A stretch of 47,535 bases of DNA from an uncultured Pseudomonadota bacterium (GCA_937920275.1 CALGVD010000016.1:1-47535); one strand, 5' to 3'; numbered from the stretch's first letter, positions 18,227-27,955 are shown. Notes: generated by a model from the sequence alone, not told the origin. Program-made: numbers and translations.

Positions 18227-19576
18227 TCAGATTCCGTAAGCCTGCCGGAGCAGCTTCAAGGGGTGGGTCGGTTCTTTCGGCTCGGGCAGACCGGTCTCGA
18301 TCTGGTGACCGGCCATGGGGCAGTCGGAGGTGTAGTGGTCAGGGGCCGCCTTGGCGACACGGTTCATGACCGGCTTGCCGATCTTCACCGACGCGGCGCG
18401 GAACTCCTTCTTCACGGCATAGGTACCGTTGTGGCCCGAGCAGCGCTCGATGACATCGATCGTGGTGTCCGGGACGAGCTGCAGCACGTCGCGGGTCTTG
18501 AGCCCGATGTTCTGCACGCGCAGGTGACAAGGCACGTGGTAACTGACCTTGCCGAGCGTACCGCCCTCGAAGTCGGTGCGCAGCAGCCCTGACTTGTGGC
18601 GCAGCATGAGATATTCGAAGGGATCGAAGATACGGGCTTTCACGGCCTGTACCGCAGCGTCCTCGGGGAACATCAACGGCAGCTCCTGCTTGAACATCAG
18701 CACGCAGGACGGGATGGGCGCGACGATGTCGTAACCCTCGTCGATCGCCTGCTTGAGCGCCGGGATGTTGGTCTCTTTGTGGCGCGCGACGGCCTCGAGA
18801 TCGCCGAGCTCGAGCTTCGGCATGCCGCAGCACTTCTCCTGCGAGACGATCTTCACCGGGATGCCGTTGTGCTCGAACACCTCGACGAGATCGATGTTGA
18901 GGTCGGGCTCGTTGCGGTTGCCGTAGCAGGTGGTGAAGAGCACCACCTTGCCGCGGGTCTCGGCGGTCGGCGTCGCGGGCGCCGCGAGCTCGCGTCCGGC
19001 GAGCTGCTTGCGGGCGCTGTTGGAGTGGTAGTCGGGCACCGGCGCGTCGACCGCGACACCGAGCGTGGCGTCGAGCAGTTTGCGGCCGGTCTCGGTCTTG
19101 TTGATGGCATTGACGGCCTGCGCGACGACCGGGATGCCGGCGATCGAGCCGACCACATCGGTGGACGCGAGGATCTTGTCGCGGAAGCGCACTTCGCCCT
19201 TCTTGGCCTTCACGGCCTTGGCGCGCAGCATCAGGTGCGGGAAATCGAGGTTCCAAGGGTGCGGCGGCACATACGGGCACTTGGTCATGTAGCACATGTC
19301 ACAGAGGTAACAGTGGTCCACGACATCCCAGTAAGCCTTCTTGTCGACGGTGTCGAGCTCGCCGGAGGGCGCTTCGTCGATCGCGTCGAACAGGGTGGGG
19401 AACGAGTTGCAGAGCGAGAAGCAGCGGCGGCAGCCGTGGCAGATGTCGAACACGCGCTCCAATTCTTTGTCGAGCGCGGCCTCGTCGTAGAACGACGGAT
19501 CCCGCCAAGCGAGCGGGTGGCGGGTCGGCGCTTCCAGCGATCCTTCGCGGCCGGCCGGGATGTGGCTTTGGCTCAT
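18227..19576 (-). CDS. two-[4Fe-4S] cluster oxidoreductase with CCG domains (HdrD/GlpC-like)
   Basis: The 449-residue protein has a ferredoxin-like N-terminal half with two Fe-S motifs. The first is C46, C49, C52, C56 (CHGCRRCFSLC). The second is C89, C92, C95, C100, an unusual CxxCxxCxxxxCP spacing. Two CCG-type domains follow (EKCCGMPKLELGD and HVPCHLRVQN with ERCSGHNG), as in heterodisulfide reductase HdrD and GlpC. It should pass electrons, but its donor and acceptor are not shown by the sequence. The position between rubrerythrin and DUF3501 suggests electron delivery to rubrerythrin, which is inference. The ATG at 19576 has AGGGAAG just upstream; longer in-frame starts lack one. Confidence 0.88.
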   Translation of the reverse strand: MSQSHIPAGREGSLEAPTRHPLAWRDPSFYDEAALDKELERVFDICHGCRRCFSLCNSFPTLFDAIDEAPSGELDTVDKKAYWDVVDHCYLCDMCYMTKCPYVPPHPWNLDFPHLMLRAKAVKAKKGEVRFRDKILASTDVVGSIAGIPVVAQAVNAINKTETGRKLLDATLGVAVDAPVPDYHSNSARKQLAGRELAAPATPTAETRGKVVLFTTCYGNRNEPDLNIDLVEVFEHNGIPVKIVSQEKCCGMPKLELGDLEAVARHKETNIPALKQAIDEGYDIVAPIPSCVLMFKQELPLMFPEDAAVQAVKARIFDPFEYLMLRHKSGLLRTDFEGGTLGKVSYHVPCHLRVQNIGLKTRDVLQLVPDTTIDVIERCSGHNGTYAVKKEFRAASVKIGKPVMNRVAKAAPDHYTSDCPMAGHQIETGLPEPKEPTHPLKLLRQAYGI

Positions 19577-19620
19577 TCTTCCCTCTCCGTGGGGTCGAGC
19601 ATGGAACGAGGACGACGGCG

Positions 19621-19654
19621 GCGGTGCCGCAACCCGGGAAGGCTGCGGCACCGC
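19621..19654 (-). other. intercistronic hairpin after the rubrerythrin gene
   Basis: Perfect 11-bp arms GCGGTGCCGCA and TGCGGCACCGC enclose a 12-base loop. It starts 13 bases after the rubrerythrin stop and lies within the 91-base gap before the Fe-S gene. There is no T tract. It probably stabilises the upstream mRNA or attenuates transcription, so that rubrerythrin is made in excess over the downstream proteins. Confidence 0.6.
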
Positions 19655-19667
19655 GCCGTGGAGCCGT

Positions 19668-20081
<414 letters not shown>

Positions 20082-20117
20082 GGTCACTCTCCTGGGGTGG
20101 TCGACCTGGGGCCGGAA

Positions 20118-20132
20118 TTAGACTAGGTCTAA
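20118..20132. promoter_or_regulatory. palindromic candidate operator of the rubrerythrin operon
   Basis: TTAGAC-TAG-GTCTAA is a perfect 6-bp inverted repeat with a 3-base centre. It lies at about +7 to +21 relative to the start site predicted from the upstream promoter. That position suits a repressor. An Rrf2/IscR-like redox or iron sensor is plausible from the gene content, but I cannot assign the regulator. Confidence 0.6.
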
Positions 20133-20144
20133 CGAAGGAACGGT

Positions 20145-20172
20145 ATTATGCCGCGGATAACCGCAGCGTCAA
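20145..20172 (-). promoter_or_regulatory. sigma70-type promoter of the rubrerythrin operon
   Basis: On the minus strand TTGACG (20172-20167) and CATAAT (20150-20145) are separated by 16 bases, the best -35/-10 pair found in this window. The predicted start is near 20138, leaving a leader of about 57 bases containing the palindrome and the AGGAG site. Confidence 0.65.
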
Positions 20173-20212
20173 CCCACACTCACTGCACTCGCCGCGGGTT
20201 TGGTCGCTGTTG

Positions 20213-20218
20213 TATAAG
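20213..20218 (+). promoter_or_regulatory. xseB -10 element (TATAAG), leaderless geometry
   Basis: TATAAG ends exactly 6 bases before the xseB ATG at 20225. An AAGG lies only one base before the ATG, too close to act as a Shine-Dalgarno. No clear -35 is seen. The element would drive xseB-ispA, divergent from the rubrerythrin promoter. Confidence 0.55.
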
Positions 20219-20224
20219 CAAGGC

Positions 20225-20500
20225 ATGACCCGCAGCAAACGCCCCCCCGATTTCGAAAGATCCCTGACTGAACTCGAGACCTTGGTCGAGCGTCTGGAGG
20301 GCGGCGAGCTGCCGCTCGAGGAATCCCTCAAGGCTTTCGAGCGCGGTGTCGCATTGACCCGCGAGTGCCAAGTCGCCCTCGAGGCCGCGCAGGCCCGGGT
20401 GGACATCCTGCTCAAACGGGACGGGGAAGTGCTCGCCCGCCCCTTCGACGACGAGGCCGAGGGTGAGCCGGAGCTCGACGGCGACCACAGCCCCGCCTGA
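20225..20500 (+). CDS. xseB: exodeoxyribonuclease VII small subunit
   Basis: The 91-residue protein has the XseB core [33 protein letters not shown], broken here only as one continuous helical pair, and an acidic C-terminal tail slightly longer than usual. It binds XseA to form the single-strand-specific exonuclease VII; XseA is not in this window. Its stop shares an A with the ispA start (TGATG), giving the usual xseB-ispA-dxs order. The ATG at 20225 is chosen over an upstream in-frame start at 20210 because the family begins near [10 protein letters not shown]. Confidence 0.93.
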   Translation: MTRSKRPPDFERSLTELETLVERLEGGELPLEESLKAFERGVALTRECQVALEAAQARVDILLKRDGEVLARPFDDEAEGEPELDGDHSPA

Positions 20501-21384
20501 TGAGCGCCGTGGGCAACGACTGGCCTGCGCGCATCGAAACGGTGCTCGAGCGTGCGCTGCAGCTGCCCGAGGCAGGATCGGCGCGGCTGCGGGAGGCCAT
20601 GCGCTATAGCGTGCTCGGCGGCGGCAAACGCCTGCGGCCGACACTGGTCTACGCGACCGGCACGGCGCTCGGCGCCCCGCCCGGATCGCTCGATGATCCC
20701 GCCGCCGCGGTCGAAATGATCCATGTCTACAGTCTCGTGCACGACGATCTGCCGGCGATGGATGACGACGATCTGCGTCGCGGGCGACCCTCCTGCCACC
20801 GCGCCTTCGACGAAGCCACCGCCATCTTGGCGGGTGACGCCCTGCAGGCGCTCGCGTTCGAGTTGCTCGCCCGCACCCCTGACGATGGGGCGGATGCCCT
20901 CCGCCGCCTGACGATGTCGCGGTTGTTGGCGCAGGGCATCGGCACCCTCGGCATGGCAGGTGGCCAGGCGATCGACCTCGAGTCGGTGGGGCATCATCTC
21001 GACCTGCACGCATTGCAGACCATGCACCGGCTGAAGACCGGCGCGCTGATCGAGACCAGCGTGTTGATGGGCGCGGCTGCGGCCGGTGAACTCGAGGGAC
21101 CCGTGTGCGCAGCCCTGCGTGAGTACGGCGCTGCGATCGGTCTCGCCTTCCAGATCCAGGACGACATCCTCGATGTCACCGGCACCACAGCCTCGATCGG
21201 CAAGGTCGCCGGCGCCGATGCGGCGCACGCCAAACCGACCTACACCAGCTTGATGGGACTCGAGGGTGCGCGGGCGGCCGCGGCAGCGCAGCATGCACGG
21301 GCTCGGTCGGCGATCGCCTCGCTCGGTCGCTCAGGCGCCGAACTCGCCCGGATCGCCGACTTCGTCGTCGGCCGTTCGAGTTGA
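20500..21384 (+). CDS. ispA: (2E,6E)-farnesyl diphosphate synthase
   Basis: This prenyltransferase condenses dimethylallyl diphosphate with two isopentenyl diphosphates. The 294-residue protein shows GGGKRLRP (residues 40-47) and the first aspartate-rich motif in HDDLPAMDDDDLRRG, where D82, D83 and D88 form the bacterial DDx4D. The second motif is FQIQDDILD. Lengths and motifs fit C15 rather than long-chain synthases. It sits between xseB and dxs, with 45 bases before dxs. Confidence 0.95.
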   Translation: MSAVGNDWPARIETVLERALQLPEAGSARLREAMRYSVLGGGKRLRPTLVYATGTALGAPPGSLDDPAAAVEMIHVYSLVHDDLPAMDDDDLRRGRPSCHRAFDEATAILAGDALQALAFELLARTPDDGADALRRLTMSRLLAQGIGTLGMAGGQAIDLESVGHHLDLHALQTMHRLKTGALIETSVLMGAAAAGELEGPVCAALREYGAAIGLAFQIQDDILDVTGTTASIGKVAGADAAHAKPTYTSLMGLEGARAAAAAQHARARSAIASLGRSGAELARIADFVVGRSS

Positions 21385-21417
21385 TGCATCGCGACCGCTG
21401 ACCGTCTGCTTTTTTTG

Positions 21418-21423
21418 TAAGAT
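21418..21423 (+). promoter_or_regulatory. dxs -10 element (TAAGAT), leaderless geometry
   Basis: TAAGAT ends 6 bases before the dxs ATG (21430), directly after a T tract at about 21409-21416. There is no Shine-Dalgarno. It would give dxs its own leaderless transcript in addition to read-through from xseB-ispA. Confidence 0.45.
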
Positions 21424-21429
21424 TCACCC

Positions 21430-23331
21430 ATGAACGCTTCCGCGTCCCGCTGGCCCCTGCTGTCGCGCATCGACTCCCCTCAGGATCTGCGCGCGCTCGC
21501 CGCTGGCGAGCTGGGTGCGGTCTGCGCCGAATTGCGTGACTACCTCATCCACACCGTCGCGACGCGGGGCGGCCACTTCGCCGCCGGACTCGGGACGGTC
21601 GAGCTCGCCGTGGCCTTGCATCATGTCTACGACACCCCGGAGGACCGGCTGGTCTGGGACGTCGGACATCAGGCTTACCCGCACAAAGTGCTGACCGGTC
21701 GCCGCGACCGCTTGGGATCGATCAAGCAGAAAGACGGCCTTGCGCCTTTCCCCACCCGCTCCGAGAGCCCCTACGACACCTTCGGCGTCGGTCACTCGAG
21801 CACCTCGATCAGCGCGGCGCTCGGCATGGCGGTCGCCGCACAACAGCAGGGCTCGGCGCGGCGCGTCGTCGCGGTGATCGGCGATGGCGCGATGACCGCC
21901 GGTCAGGCCTTCGAGGCGCTCAACAACGCCGGTTCGCTCAAGGCGGACCTGCTGGTGGTGCTCAACGACAACGACATGTCGATCTCGGAGAACGTCGGCG
22001 CCTTGTCCAACTATCTCGCCCGCATCCTCTCCAGCCGCAGATACTCGGCGCTGCGCGAGACCGGCAAGAAAGCGCTGCGCCGCATGCCGAACGCCTGGGA
22101 GCTCGCCCGCCGGTCCGAGGCCTACATGAAAGGCATGGTGCTGCCGGGCGGCCTGTTCGAGGAGCTCGGGTTCAACTATATCGGGCCGATCGACGGTCAC
22201 GACATCGGCGCACTGGTCACGACGCTGCGCAACCAGCGTCTGCTCAAAGGCCCGCAGTTCCTGCATGTGGTGACGCGCAAAGGCAAGGGCTATGCGCCGG
22301 CCGAAGCGGATCCCATCACCTGGCACGGCCCCGGTGCTTTCGATCCGGCGAGCGGCACGATCTTCAAAGAAAGATCCGCCGGGCCGACCTTCTCGCAGAT
22401 CTTCGGTGATTGGCTCTGTGATATAGCGGCCCAGGACCCGAAGATCGTCGCGATCACGCCGGCGATGCGCGAGGGCTCAGGCCTCGTCGAGTTCTCGCGG
22501 CGTTTTCCCGAACGCTATTTCGATGTCGCGATCGCCGAGCAACACGCCGTCACTTTCGCTGCAGGTCTCGCCTGCGAGGGCTTGAAGCCGGTGGTCGCGA
22601 TCTACTCGACCTTCCTGCAGCGCGCCTACGACCAGCTCGTACACGATGTCGCCCTGCAGAACCTGCCGGTGGTGTTCGCGATCGATCGCGCCGGTCTCGT
22701 CGGCAGCGACGGCGCCACCCATCAAGGCGCCTACGACATCTCCTTCCTGCGCTGCATCCCGAACATGGTGCTCATGGCGCCCGCTGACGAGGACGAGTGC
22801 CGCCAGATGCTCTACACCGGCACCACGCTCAGCGGTCCCTCGGCCGTTCGATACCCGCGCGGTGTGGGTGATGCCACGCCGCCCGTCGCGCAGATGACGG
22901 CGCTGCCGGTCGGTCGAGGCGTGATCCGACGCGAAGGCGGCAGCGGGCTCGCGCTCTTGGTGTTCGGGACGCTGCTCAGCCCCGCGCTCAAGCTCGCCGA
23001 ACGGCTCGACGCCACGGTCGTCAACATGCGCTTCATCAAGCCGCTCGACACCGATCTGCTGCTGGCGATCGCTGCCCGCCATAGCGCGCTCGTCACCCTC
23101 GAGGAGAACGCGGTCGCCGGTGGCGCCGGTACAGCGGTCGCCGAAGCCCTCGCCGCGGCCGGGGTGATGATCCCGCTGCAGTTGGTCGGCATCCCGGACG
23201 AATTCATCGAACATGGCAGCCGCAACGACTGTCTCGTGGCCGCCGGTCTCGACCCAGTCGGGCTCGCCCGCCGTATCGAACCTTGGTGGCAGGATCTGCG
23301 CGGCACGCCGCGCCGTGTCGCTGCGCAATAG
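21430..23331 (+). CDS. dxs: 1-deoxy-D-xylulose-5-phosphate synthase
   Basis: This thiamine-diphosphate enzyme condenses pyruvate with glyceraldehyde 3-phosphate, the first step of the MEP isoprenoid pathway. The 633-residue protein has [16 protein letters not shown], the [12 protein letters not shown] segment, the TPP motif [18 protein letters not shown], and the transketolase pyrimidine-domain block [18 protein letters not shown]. The TPP cofactor links it loosely to thiL. It follows ispA, the usual arrangement, and folE2 starts 24 bases after its stop. Confidence 0.97.
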   Translation: MNASASRWPLLSRIDSPQDLRALAAGELGAVCAELRDYLIHTVATRGGHFAAGLGTVELAVALHHVYDTPEDRLVWDVGHQAYPHKVLTGRRDRLGSIKQKDGLAPFPTRSESPYDTFGVGHSSTSISAALGMAVAAQQQGSARRVVAVIGDGAMTAGQAFEALNNAGSLKADLLVVLNDNDMSISENVGALSNYLARILSSRRYSALRETGKKALRRMPNAWELARRSEAYMKGMVLPGGLFEELGFNYIGPIDGHDIGALVTTLRNQRLLKGPQFLHVVTRKGKGYAPAEADPITWHGPGAFDPASGTIFKERSAGPTFSQIFGDWLCDIAAQDPKIVAITPAMREGSGLVEFSRRFPERYFDVAIAEQHAVTFAAGLACEGLKPVVAIYSTFLQRAYDQLVHDVALQNLPVVFAIDRAGLVGSDGATHQGAYDISFLRCIPNMVLMAPADEDECRQMLYTGTTLSGPSAVRYPRGVGDATPPVAQMTALPVGRGVIRREGGSGLALLVFGTLLSPALKLAERLDATVVNMRFIKPLDTDLLLAIAARHSALVTLEENAVAGGAGTAVAEALAAAGVMIPLQLVGIPDEFIEHGSRNDCLVAAGLDPVGLARRIEPWWQDLRGTPRRVAAQ

Positions 23332-23355
23332 ACGCCAAAACTAAGGAGCATCGCC

Positions 23356-24195
23356 TTGACGCCCCCTCCCCCGCCCGCCGACACCGGCGCGGTACGCACC
23401 GTGATGGATGATGTCCAATCGCGCCAAGACGAGCGTCGGCTCGCCATCGACAAGGTCGGCATCCGCGGCCTCGCGCATCCGGTGCAGGTGCACGACCGCT
23501 CGCAAGCCCTGCAGCACACGGTCGCGCACTTCAGCATGGCGGTCGCCCTGCCGCAGCACCTCAAGGGCACGCACATGTCGCGCTTCGTCGAGATCCTGCA
23601 TCGCGAGCGCGTGATCGGGGTGACGACGCTCGGCGCTCTGTTGCAGGACACGATCGACAAGCTCGAAGCCGATGCCGCCCATATCGACATCGAGTTCCCG
23701 TTGTTCGTGATGAAGCGCGCACCGGTGTCCGGCGTGCAGAGTCTGATGGACTACCGCACCACGCTCAGCGGCGTGCGGCGCGGCGATCAGGAGACCCTCT
23801 CGGTGCGGGTCGTGGTGCCCGTCACCAGCCTCTGCCCCTGCAGCAAGAAGATCTCGGAGCGCGGCGCGCACAACCAGCGTTCCCATGTGACGATCACGGC
23901 GCGGCTGCGCGCAGCGGTATGGATCGAGGAATTGATCGACATCGTCGAGGCCGAGGCCTCGAGCGAGCTCTACGGGATCCTGAAGCGCCCGGATGAGAAG
24001 TTCGTCACCGAACGCGCCTATGACAACCCGAAGTTCGTCGAGGATCTGGTCCGTGATGTGGCGCTGCGCCTCGATCGTGAACCGCGCATCGCGGCCTATG
24101 TGGTGGAGGTGGAGAACTTCGAGTCCATCCACAACCACTCGGCCTACGCGCTGATCGAGCGCGACAAGGACACCGACGCTCAGCCGGCGAAGTGA
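23356..24195 (+). CDS. folE2: GTP cyclohydrolase IB (FolE2 type)
   Basis: FolE2 is the metal-flexible alternative to FolE for making dihydroneopterin triphosphate, the first folate and queuosine precursor. The 279-residue protein has [18 protein letters not shown], the catalytic [19 protein letters not shown] block (C160, C162) and the terminal [11 protein letters not shown]. The TTG at 23356 is preceded by AAGGAG with 7 bases spacing. It is better supported than the first ATG at 23401, whose surroundings show no site. The last 16 bases overlap the convergent thiL end. Confidence 0.95.
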   Translation: MTPPPPPADTGAVRTVMDDVQSRQDERRLAIDKVGIRGLAHPVQVHDRSQALQHTVAHFSMAVALPQHLKGTHMSRFVEILHRERVIGVTTLGALLQDTIDKLEADAAHIDIEFPLFVMKRAPVSGVQSLMDYRTTLSGVRRGDQETLSVRVVVPVTSLCPCSKKISERGAHNQRSHVTITARLRAAVWIEELIDIVEAEASSELYGILKRPDEKFVTERAYDNPKFVEDLVRDVALRLDREPRIAAYVVEVENFESIHNHSAYALIERDKDTDAQPAK

Positions 24196-25127
24196 TCGAA
24201 GCCCGCGTGCGCCGCTGCGCGCGTGCGACCGCCCTCGAGCAGCGTCACGCCTGATCCGGCGCGCATCTCACCGATGCGCGTCACATCCGGCAACGCCATC
24301 ACCGCCGCTGCGCGCGCTTGGGGCACCGTGAACAAGAGCTCGTAGTCGTCACCCCCGTGCAGCGCATACGGCTGCGATGCCACGGCGTCGAGCGCCGCGA
24401 GCCGCGGCAAGGCATCGACCTCGAGCAAGGCCGCGCAGCCGCTCGCCGCCGCCAACTTCGCCAGATCGCCGACCAAGCCGTCCGAGATGTCGATGCAGGC
24501 GCTCGCAAGGGGCAGCAGGGCCTGGCCCAACGCCACGCGCGGCTGCGGAAAAAGGAAACGCGCCTCGAGGACGCGGCGCTCTGCGGCCGGCAGATCCGCG
24601 AGCCCTTGCGCCATGATCGAGGCGAGCCCCGCCGCCGCTTCGCCCGGCCGACCGGAGACGAACAAGGCATCACCCGGACGGGCGCCGCTGCGCCGCAAGC
24701 CCTGCCCCGCTGCGACGCCGCCCAGCACCTGCACACCGAGCGTGAGCGGTCCGCGCGTGGTGTCACCACCGACCAGCGCGACGCCATGCTCGTTCGCCAG
24801 ATCACCGAATCCTGCCGCGAAGGCCGCAAGCCATGCGGGATCCACTGATGGCAAGGTCAGCGACAAGAGCGCCCATCTCGGCACACCGCCCATCGCGGCG
24901 ATGTCGCTGAGGTTGACGGCGAGCGCCCGATGGCCGATCGACCGCGGATCGCTGCCGTGGGGGAAGTGCACGCCCTCGACGAGGGTGTCGCTCACCGCGA
25001 TCAGGTCATCGCCGGGCGGCGTCCTGAGCAACGCGCCGTCGTCGCCGACCCCGAGCCGCACATCGTCGCGGTCCGCGCCGCAGCCGCGGAAGAAGCGGTC
25101 GATGAGCTGGAACTCGCCGAGCGGCAT
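24180..25127 (-). CDS. thiL: thiamine-monophosphate kinase
   Basis: ThiL phosphorylates thiamine monophosphate to the active cofactor thiamine diphosphate. The 315-residue protein of the PurM/HypE fold begins [10 protein letters not shown] and shows [28 protein letters not shown] and [16 protein letters not shown]. The ATG at 25127 follows the nusB stop by 10 bases. In E. coli nusB-thiL is followed by pgpA; here the operon ends at a 16-base convergent overlap with folE2. Confidence 0.95.
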   Translation of the reverse strand: MPLGEFQLIDRFFRGCGADRDDVRLGVGDDGALLRTPPGDDLIAVSDTLVEGVHFPHGSDPRSIGHRALAVNLSDIAAMGGVPRWALLSLTLPSVDPAWLAAFAAGFGDLANEHGVALVGGDTTRGPLTLGVQVLGGVAAGQGLRRSGARPGDALFVSGRPGEAAAGLASIMAQGLADLPAAERRVLEARFLFPQPRVALGQALLPLASACIDISDGLVGDLAKLAAASGCAALLEVDALPRLAALDAVASQPYALHGGDDYELLFTVPQARAAAVMALPDVTRIGEMRAGSGVTLLEGGRTRAAAHAGFDHFAG

Positions 25128-25137
25128 GTCCGCTGGC

Positions 25138-25671
25138 TCAGTGCTCGTGCAGACGCAATTCGTGCGCCGCGCGATCGAGCACGGCGTTGACGAACTTATG
25201 GCCGTCGGTGGCACCGAAACGCTTCGTGAGCCGCACCGCTTCGCTGACCACCACGCGACGCGGCACCTCCAGACGCTCGCGCAGTTCATGGAGCCCGATC
25301 AGCAGCACCGCATGCTCGACCGGATCGAGCAATGCAGGCGTACGATCGGTCCAGCCGGCGAGCTGTGCATCGAGCGCCTCGCGTGCGCCGCACACGCCAC
25401 GCACCAGCACCTCGAAATACGCACGGTCGGCGCGGCCCATGTCCGGATCATCGGCGAACTCGTTCACGAGATCCTGCCACGGGCCATCGTTGAGCTGCAC
25501 GCGGTAGATCGCCTGTAGGGCGAGCTTGCGCGCGGTAGCACGGGCGGCGGAGCCCGGGTCGCGCACGGCGGCACCCGCGGCACGATGCTTGGGGGCGTTG
25601 GTCGGAGCGCCCTCGACGGCTCGGTCGCCGTTCGACGGCTCTTCATCGAACGAAGGCTTGTCAGGTGCCAT
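25138..25671 (-). CDS. nusB: transcription antitermination factor NusB
   Basis: NusB pairs with S10 (NusE) on boxA RNA for rRNA antitermination. The conserved helical domain spans about residues 43-170, with ARKLALQAIYRVQ and the terminal VVSEAVRLTKRFGATDGHKFVNAVLD. The first 42 residues are a low-complexity polar extension not seen in E. coli NusB. If a later start is used it would be hard to find, since no other ATG precedes the domain. It starts one base after the ribH stop. Confidence 0.94.
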   Translation of the reverse strand: MAPDKPSFDEEPSNGDRAVEGAPTNAPKHRAAGAAVRDPGSAARATARKLALQAIYRVQLNDGPWQDLVNEFADDPDMGRADRAYFEVLVRGVCGAREALDAQLAGWTDRTPALLDPVEHAVLLIGLHELRERLEVPRRVVVSEAVRLTKRFGATDGHKFVNAVLDRAAHELRLHEH

Positions 25672-25672
25672 G

Positions 25673-26173
25673 TCAGATGCCCTGTCGGATCGCAGCGAGC
25701 GTATGGGCCATGCCGATGGCGGCAGCCACCGCCTCGCCGCCCTTGTCGAGCCGCGTCGCGTCGGCGCGCTCCTCGGCCTGGGGCACAGAATCCACGGTCA
25801 GCACGCCGAAGATCACCGGCACCGCGGTCTCGAGACCGGCCTGCATCAGGCCACGCGCGCTCTCGGCACAGACGAAATCGAAGTGCGGCGTATCCCCACG
25901 GATCACGCAGCCGAGCGCCACCACCGCGTGATAGCGGCCGGTCCGGGCCGCCTCGCGGCAGGCGAGCGGCAACTCGAACGCCCCAGGCACACGATGCGCG
26001 ACGAATGCCGCAGGGGCGCCGCCCGCCCGCGCCCAAGCGGCGCGCGCGGCGTCGAGCATCGGATCGACGAAGGCCGCGTTGAACTCGGCAGCGAACACCG
26101 CGATGCGCAGATCGCTCGCATCGAGCCCGCTCCCGGCGGGCCCCACCGCGCTGCTGACCGGTTCAACGCGCAT
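25673..26173 (-). CDS. ribH: 6,7-dimethyl-8-ribityllumazine synthase
   Basis: This enzyme condenses 5-amino-6-ribitylaminouracil with 3,4-dihydroxy-2-butanone 4-phosphate. The 166-residue protein has RIAVFAAEFN, VPGAFELPLA and the active-site GCVIRGDTPHFDFVC with its histidine at about residue 97. The ATG at 26173 overlaps the end of ribB by 11 bases. Its substrate comes from the neighbouring ribB, and its product goes to ribE upstream in the same operon. Confidence 0.96.
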   Translation of the reverse strand: MRVEPVSSAVGPAGSGLDASDLRIAVFAAEFNAAFVDPMLDAARAAWARAGGAPAAFVAHRVPGAFELPLACREAARTGRYHAVVALGCVIRGDTPHFDFVCAESARGLMQAGLETAVPVIFGVLTVDSVPQAEERADATRLDKGGEAVAAAIGMAHTLAAIRQGI

Positions 26174-27356
26174 CGACGGACTCCGTAGCCGGCGCGATGT
26201 ATTCGTCGACCTCGAGACCGAAAGCGGCGAGGCCCAGCATCTGTTTGGGGGAGGACAGCACGCGCATGCGGCGCAAGCCGAGGTCGCGGAGGATCTGCGC
26301 GCCGATGCCGTAGGTGCGCCACACCGGGGCGACCGCGTTGGCGTCAGCACCGTCCTCGCCGATCGGCGCCTCGAGCACCGCGTCGACGAGATCACGCGGC
26401 GATTCGGCACCCCGCAGCAGCACGACCACGCCGGAGCCGTCCTCGGCGACACGCCGCAGCGCGGCATCGAGCGTCCAGCGCGGCGTCGGCTCGATCACGC
26501 CCACGAGGTCGCGCAGCGTCCCAGGCAGGTGCACCCGAACGAGCGGCGCCACGCCATCGCGACCACGGCTGCCGAGATCGCCCTTCACCAAGGCGAGGTG
26601 CACATCGCGATGTACATGGTCCTGATAGGCGACCAAGCGGAATGCACCATGCGCGGTCATGATGCTGCGCTCGGCGATGCGTTCCACGGAGCGCTCGGCC
26701 CGCAAGCGGTGCCGGATCAGATCGGCGATGGTGCCGATACGCAGTCCGTGCTGACGCGCAAAACGCATCAGTTCGGGCTGACGGGCCATCGTCCCGTCAT
26801 CGCTCATGATCTCGACGATCACGGCGGCCGCCTCGAGGCCCGCGAGTCGGGCGAGATCACAGCCCGCCTCGGTGTGCCCGGCGCGTGTCAGCACGCCGCC
26901 CGGCTGCGCCATCAACGGGAAGATATGCCCCGGTTGGCGCAGGTGCTCGGGTCGCGCACCCTCGGCCACCGCTGTACGCACCGTGTGGGCGCGGTCGTGG
27001 GCGGAGATGCCGGTCGTCACGCCCTCAGCCGCCTCGATCGAGAGCGTGAAGTTGGTCCGGTGGTCGCGGTCGGTGTCGCTCACCATGAGCGGCAGGCGCA
27101 GCTGCCGGCAGCGCTCGGGGGTGAGCGTGAGACAGATCAGCCCGCGGCCGAAGCGCGCCATGAAGTTGATGTCCTCGGGTCGCACCTTGGCCGCAGCCAT
27201 CAAGAGATCGCCCTCGTTCTCGCGGTCTTCATCGTCGAGGATCACGACCATGCGACCCGCAGCAAGATCGGCGAGGATGTCTTCGATGCGGTCGAAGCCG
27301 CTGTCAGGCGCGCCGCCCGTCAGGTCGCCGGTGCCGCCCACGCTGCGCAAGCTCAT
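26163..27356 (-). CDS. ribB: 3,4-dihydroxy-2-butanone 4-phosphate synthase fused to a degenerate GTP cyclohydrolase II domain (RibBX type)
   Basis: The 397-residue protein has an intact N-terminal DHBP synthase domain: DDEDRENEGDLL, TRAGHTEAGCDLARLAGL and the E/H-rich core. This domain makes the four-carbon unit for lumazine synthase. The C-terminal half, from about residue 233, resembles RibA. The zinc and substrate segment, normally SECLTGD followed by CDCG, is replaced by LPGTLRDLVGVIEP with no cysteine, and the GRGIGL-type loop is gone. It should not have cyclohydrolase II activity. Such RibBX fusions are known in proteobacteria that carry a separate RibA. The start overlaps the ribE stop by ATGA. 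Confidence 0.93.
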   Translation of the reverse strand: MSLRSVGGTGDLTGGAPDSGFDRIEDILADLAAGRMVVILDDEDRENEGDLLMAAAKVRPEDINFMARFGRGLICLTLTPERCRQLRLPLMVSDTDRDHRTNFTLSIEAAEGVTTGISAHDRAHTVRTAVAEGARPEHLRQPGHIFPLMAQPGGVLTRAGHTEAGCDLARLAGLEAAAVIVEIMSDDGTMARQPELMRFARQHGLRIGTIADLIRHRLRAERSVERIAERSIMTAHGAFRLVAYQDHVHRDVHLALVKGDLGSRGRDGVAPLVRVHLPGTLRDLVGVIEPTPRWTLDAALRRVAEDGSGVVVLLRGAESPRDLVDAVLEAPIGEDGADANAVAPVWRTYGIGAQILRDLGLRRMRVLSSPKQMLGLAAFGLEVDEYIAPATESVDAR

Positions 27357-27955
27357 GCTGTCTCTCCCGCGCCCGCGAGGCGCTCCACATAACGCGCGAT
27401 CTGATCGACCTCGATGTTCACGGCGCGGCCGGGCACGGCGCTGCCGAGCGTCGTGGCCTCGAAGGTGTGCGGGATGATGTTGACGCCGAACTCGCGGCCC
27501 TCGACCTCGTTGACGGTGAGGCTGATGCCGTCGATCGCGATCGAGCCCTTGCGCGCGACATAGCGTGCGAGCGCGGCAGGCACCTCGAAGCGCATGCGCC
27601 AAGAGCGGGCATCCTCTTCGAGCGCGAGCAATCGGCCGATGCCGTCCACATGACCCGACATCAGATGCCCGCCGAGCGGATCGCCGATCCGCAGCGCCGG
27701 CTCGAGGTTCACCGGCGACCCCTCGCCCAAGGCACCGAGGGTGGTGAGCGACAGCGTCTCGTTGGAGACATCTGCGCTGAAGGTTCCAGCGTCCAGTTCC
27801 ACCACGGTCAGACAGACCCCGCTCACGGCGATGCTGTCACCGAGGCGTACGCCCTCGAGCGGCAGGCGGGCGACACCGATGCGCAACCGCATATCACCGC
27901 CGCGCGGTTCACGCGCGGTGAGTCGACCGACGTCCTGCACGATACCGGTGAACAC
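27353..27955 (-). CDS. ribE: riboflavin synthase, alpha chain
   Basis: This enzyme dismutates two lumazine molecules into riboflavin and the ribitylaminouracil. The 200-residue protein begins (M)FTGIVQDVGRL and shows the typical internal duplication: GDSIAVSGVCLTVVE in the first half and GSIAIDGISLTVNEVEG in the second. The start is a GTG at 27955 with AAGGAG 9 bases upstream; the upstream in-frame stretch does not resemble the family. A 62-base AT-richer spacer separates it from ribD; no FMN riboswitch fits there. Confidence 0.95.
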   Translation of the reverse strand: MFTGIVQDVGRLTAREPRGGDMRLRIGVARLPLEGVRLGDSIAVSGVCLTVVELDAGTFSADVSNETLSLTTLGALGEGSPVNLEPALRIGDPLGGHLMSGHVDGIGRLLALEEDARSWRMRFEVPAALARYVARKGSIAIDGISLTVNEVEGREFGVNIIPHTFEATTLGSAVPGRAVNIEVDQIARYVERLAGAGETA

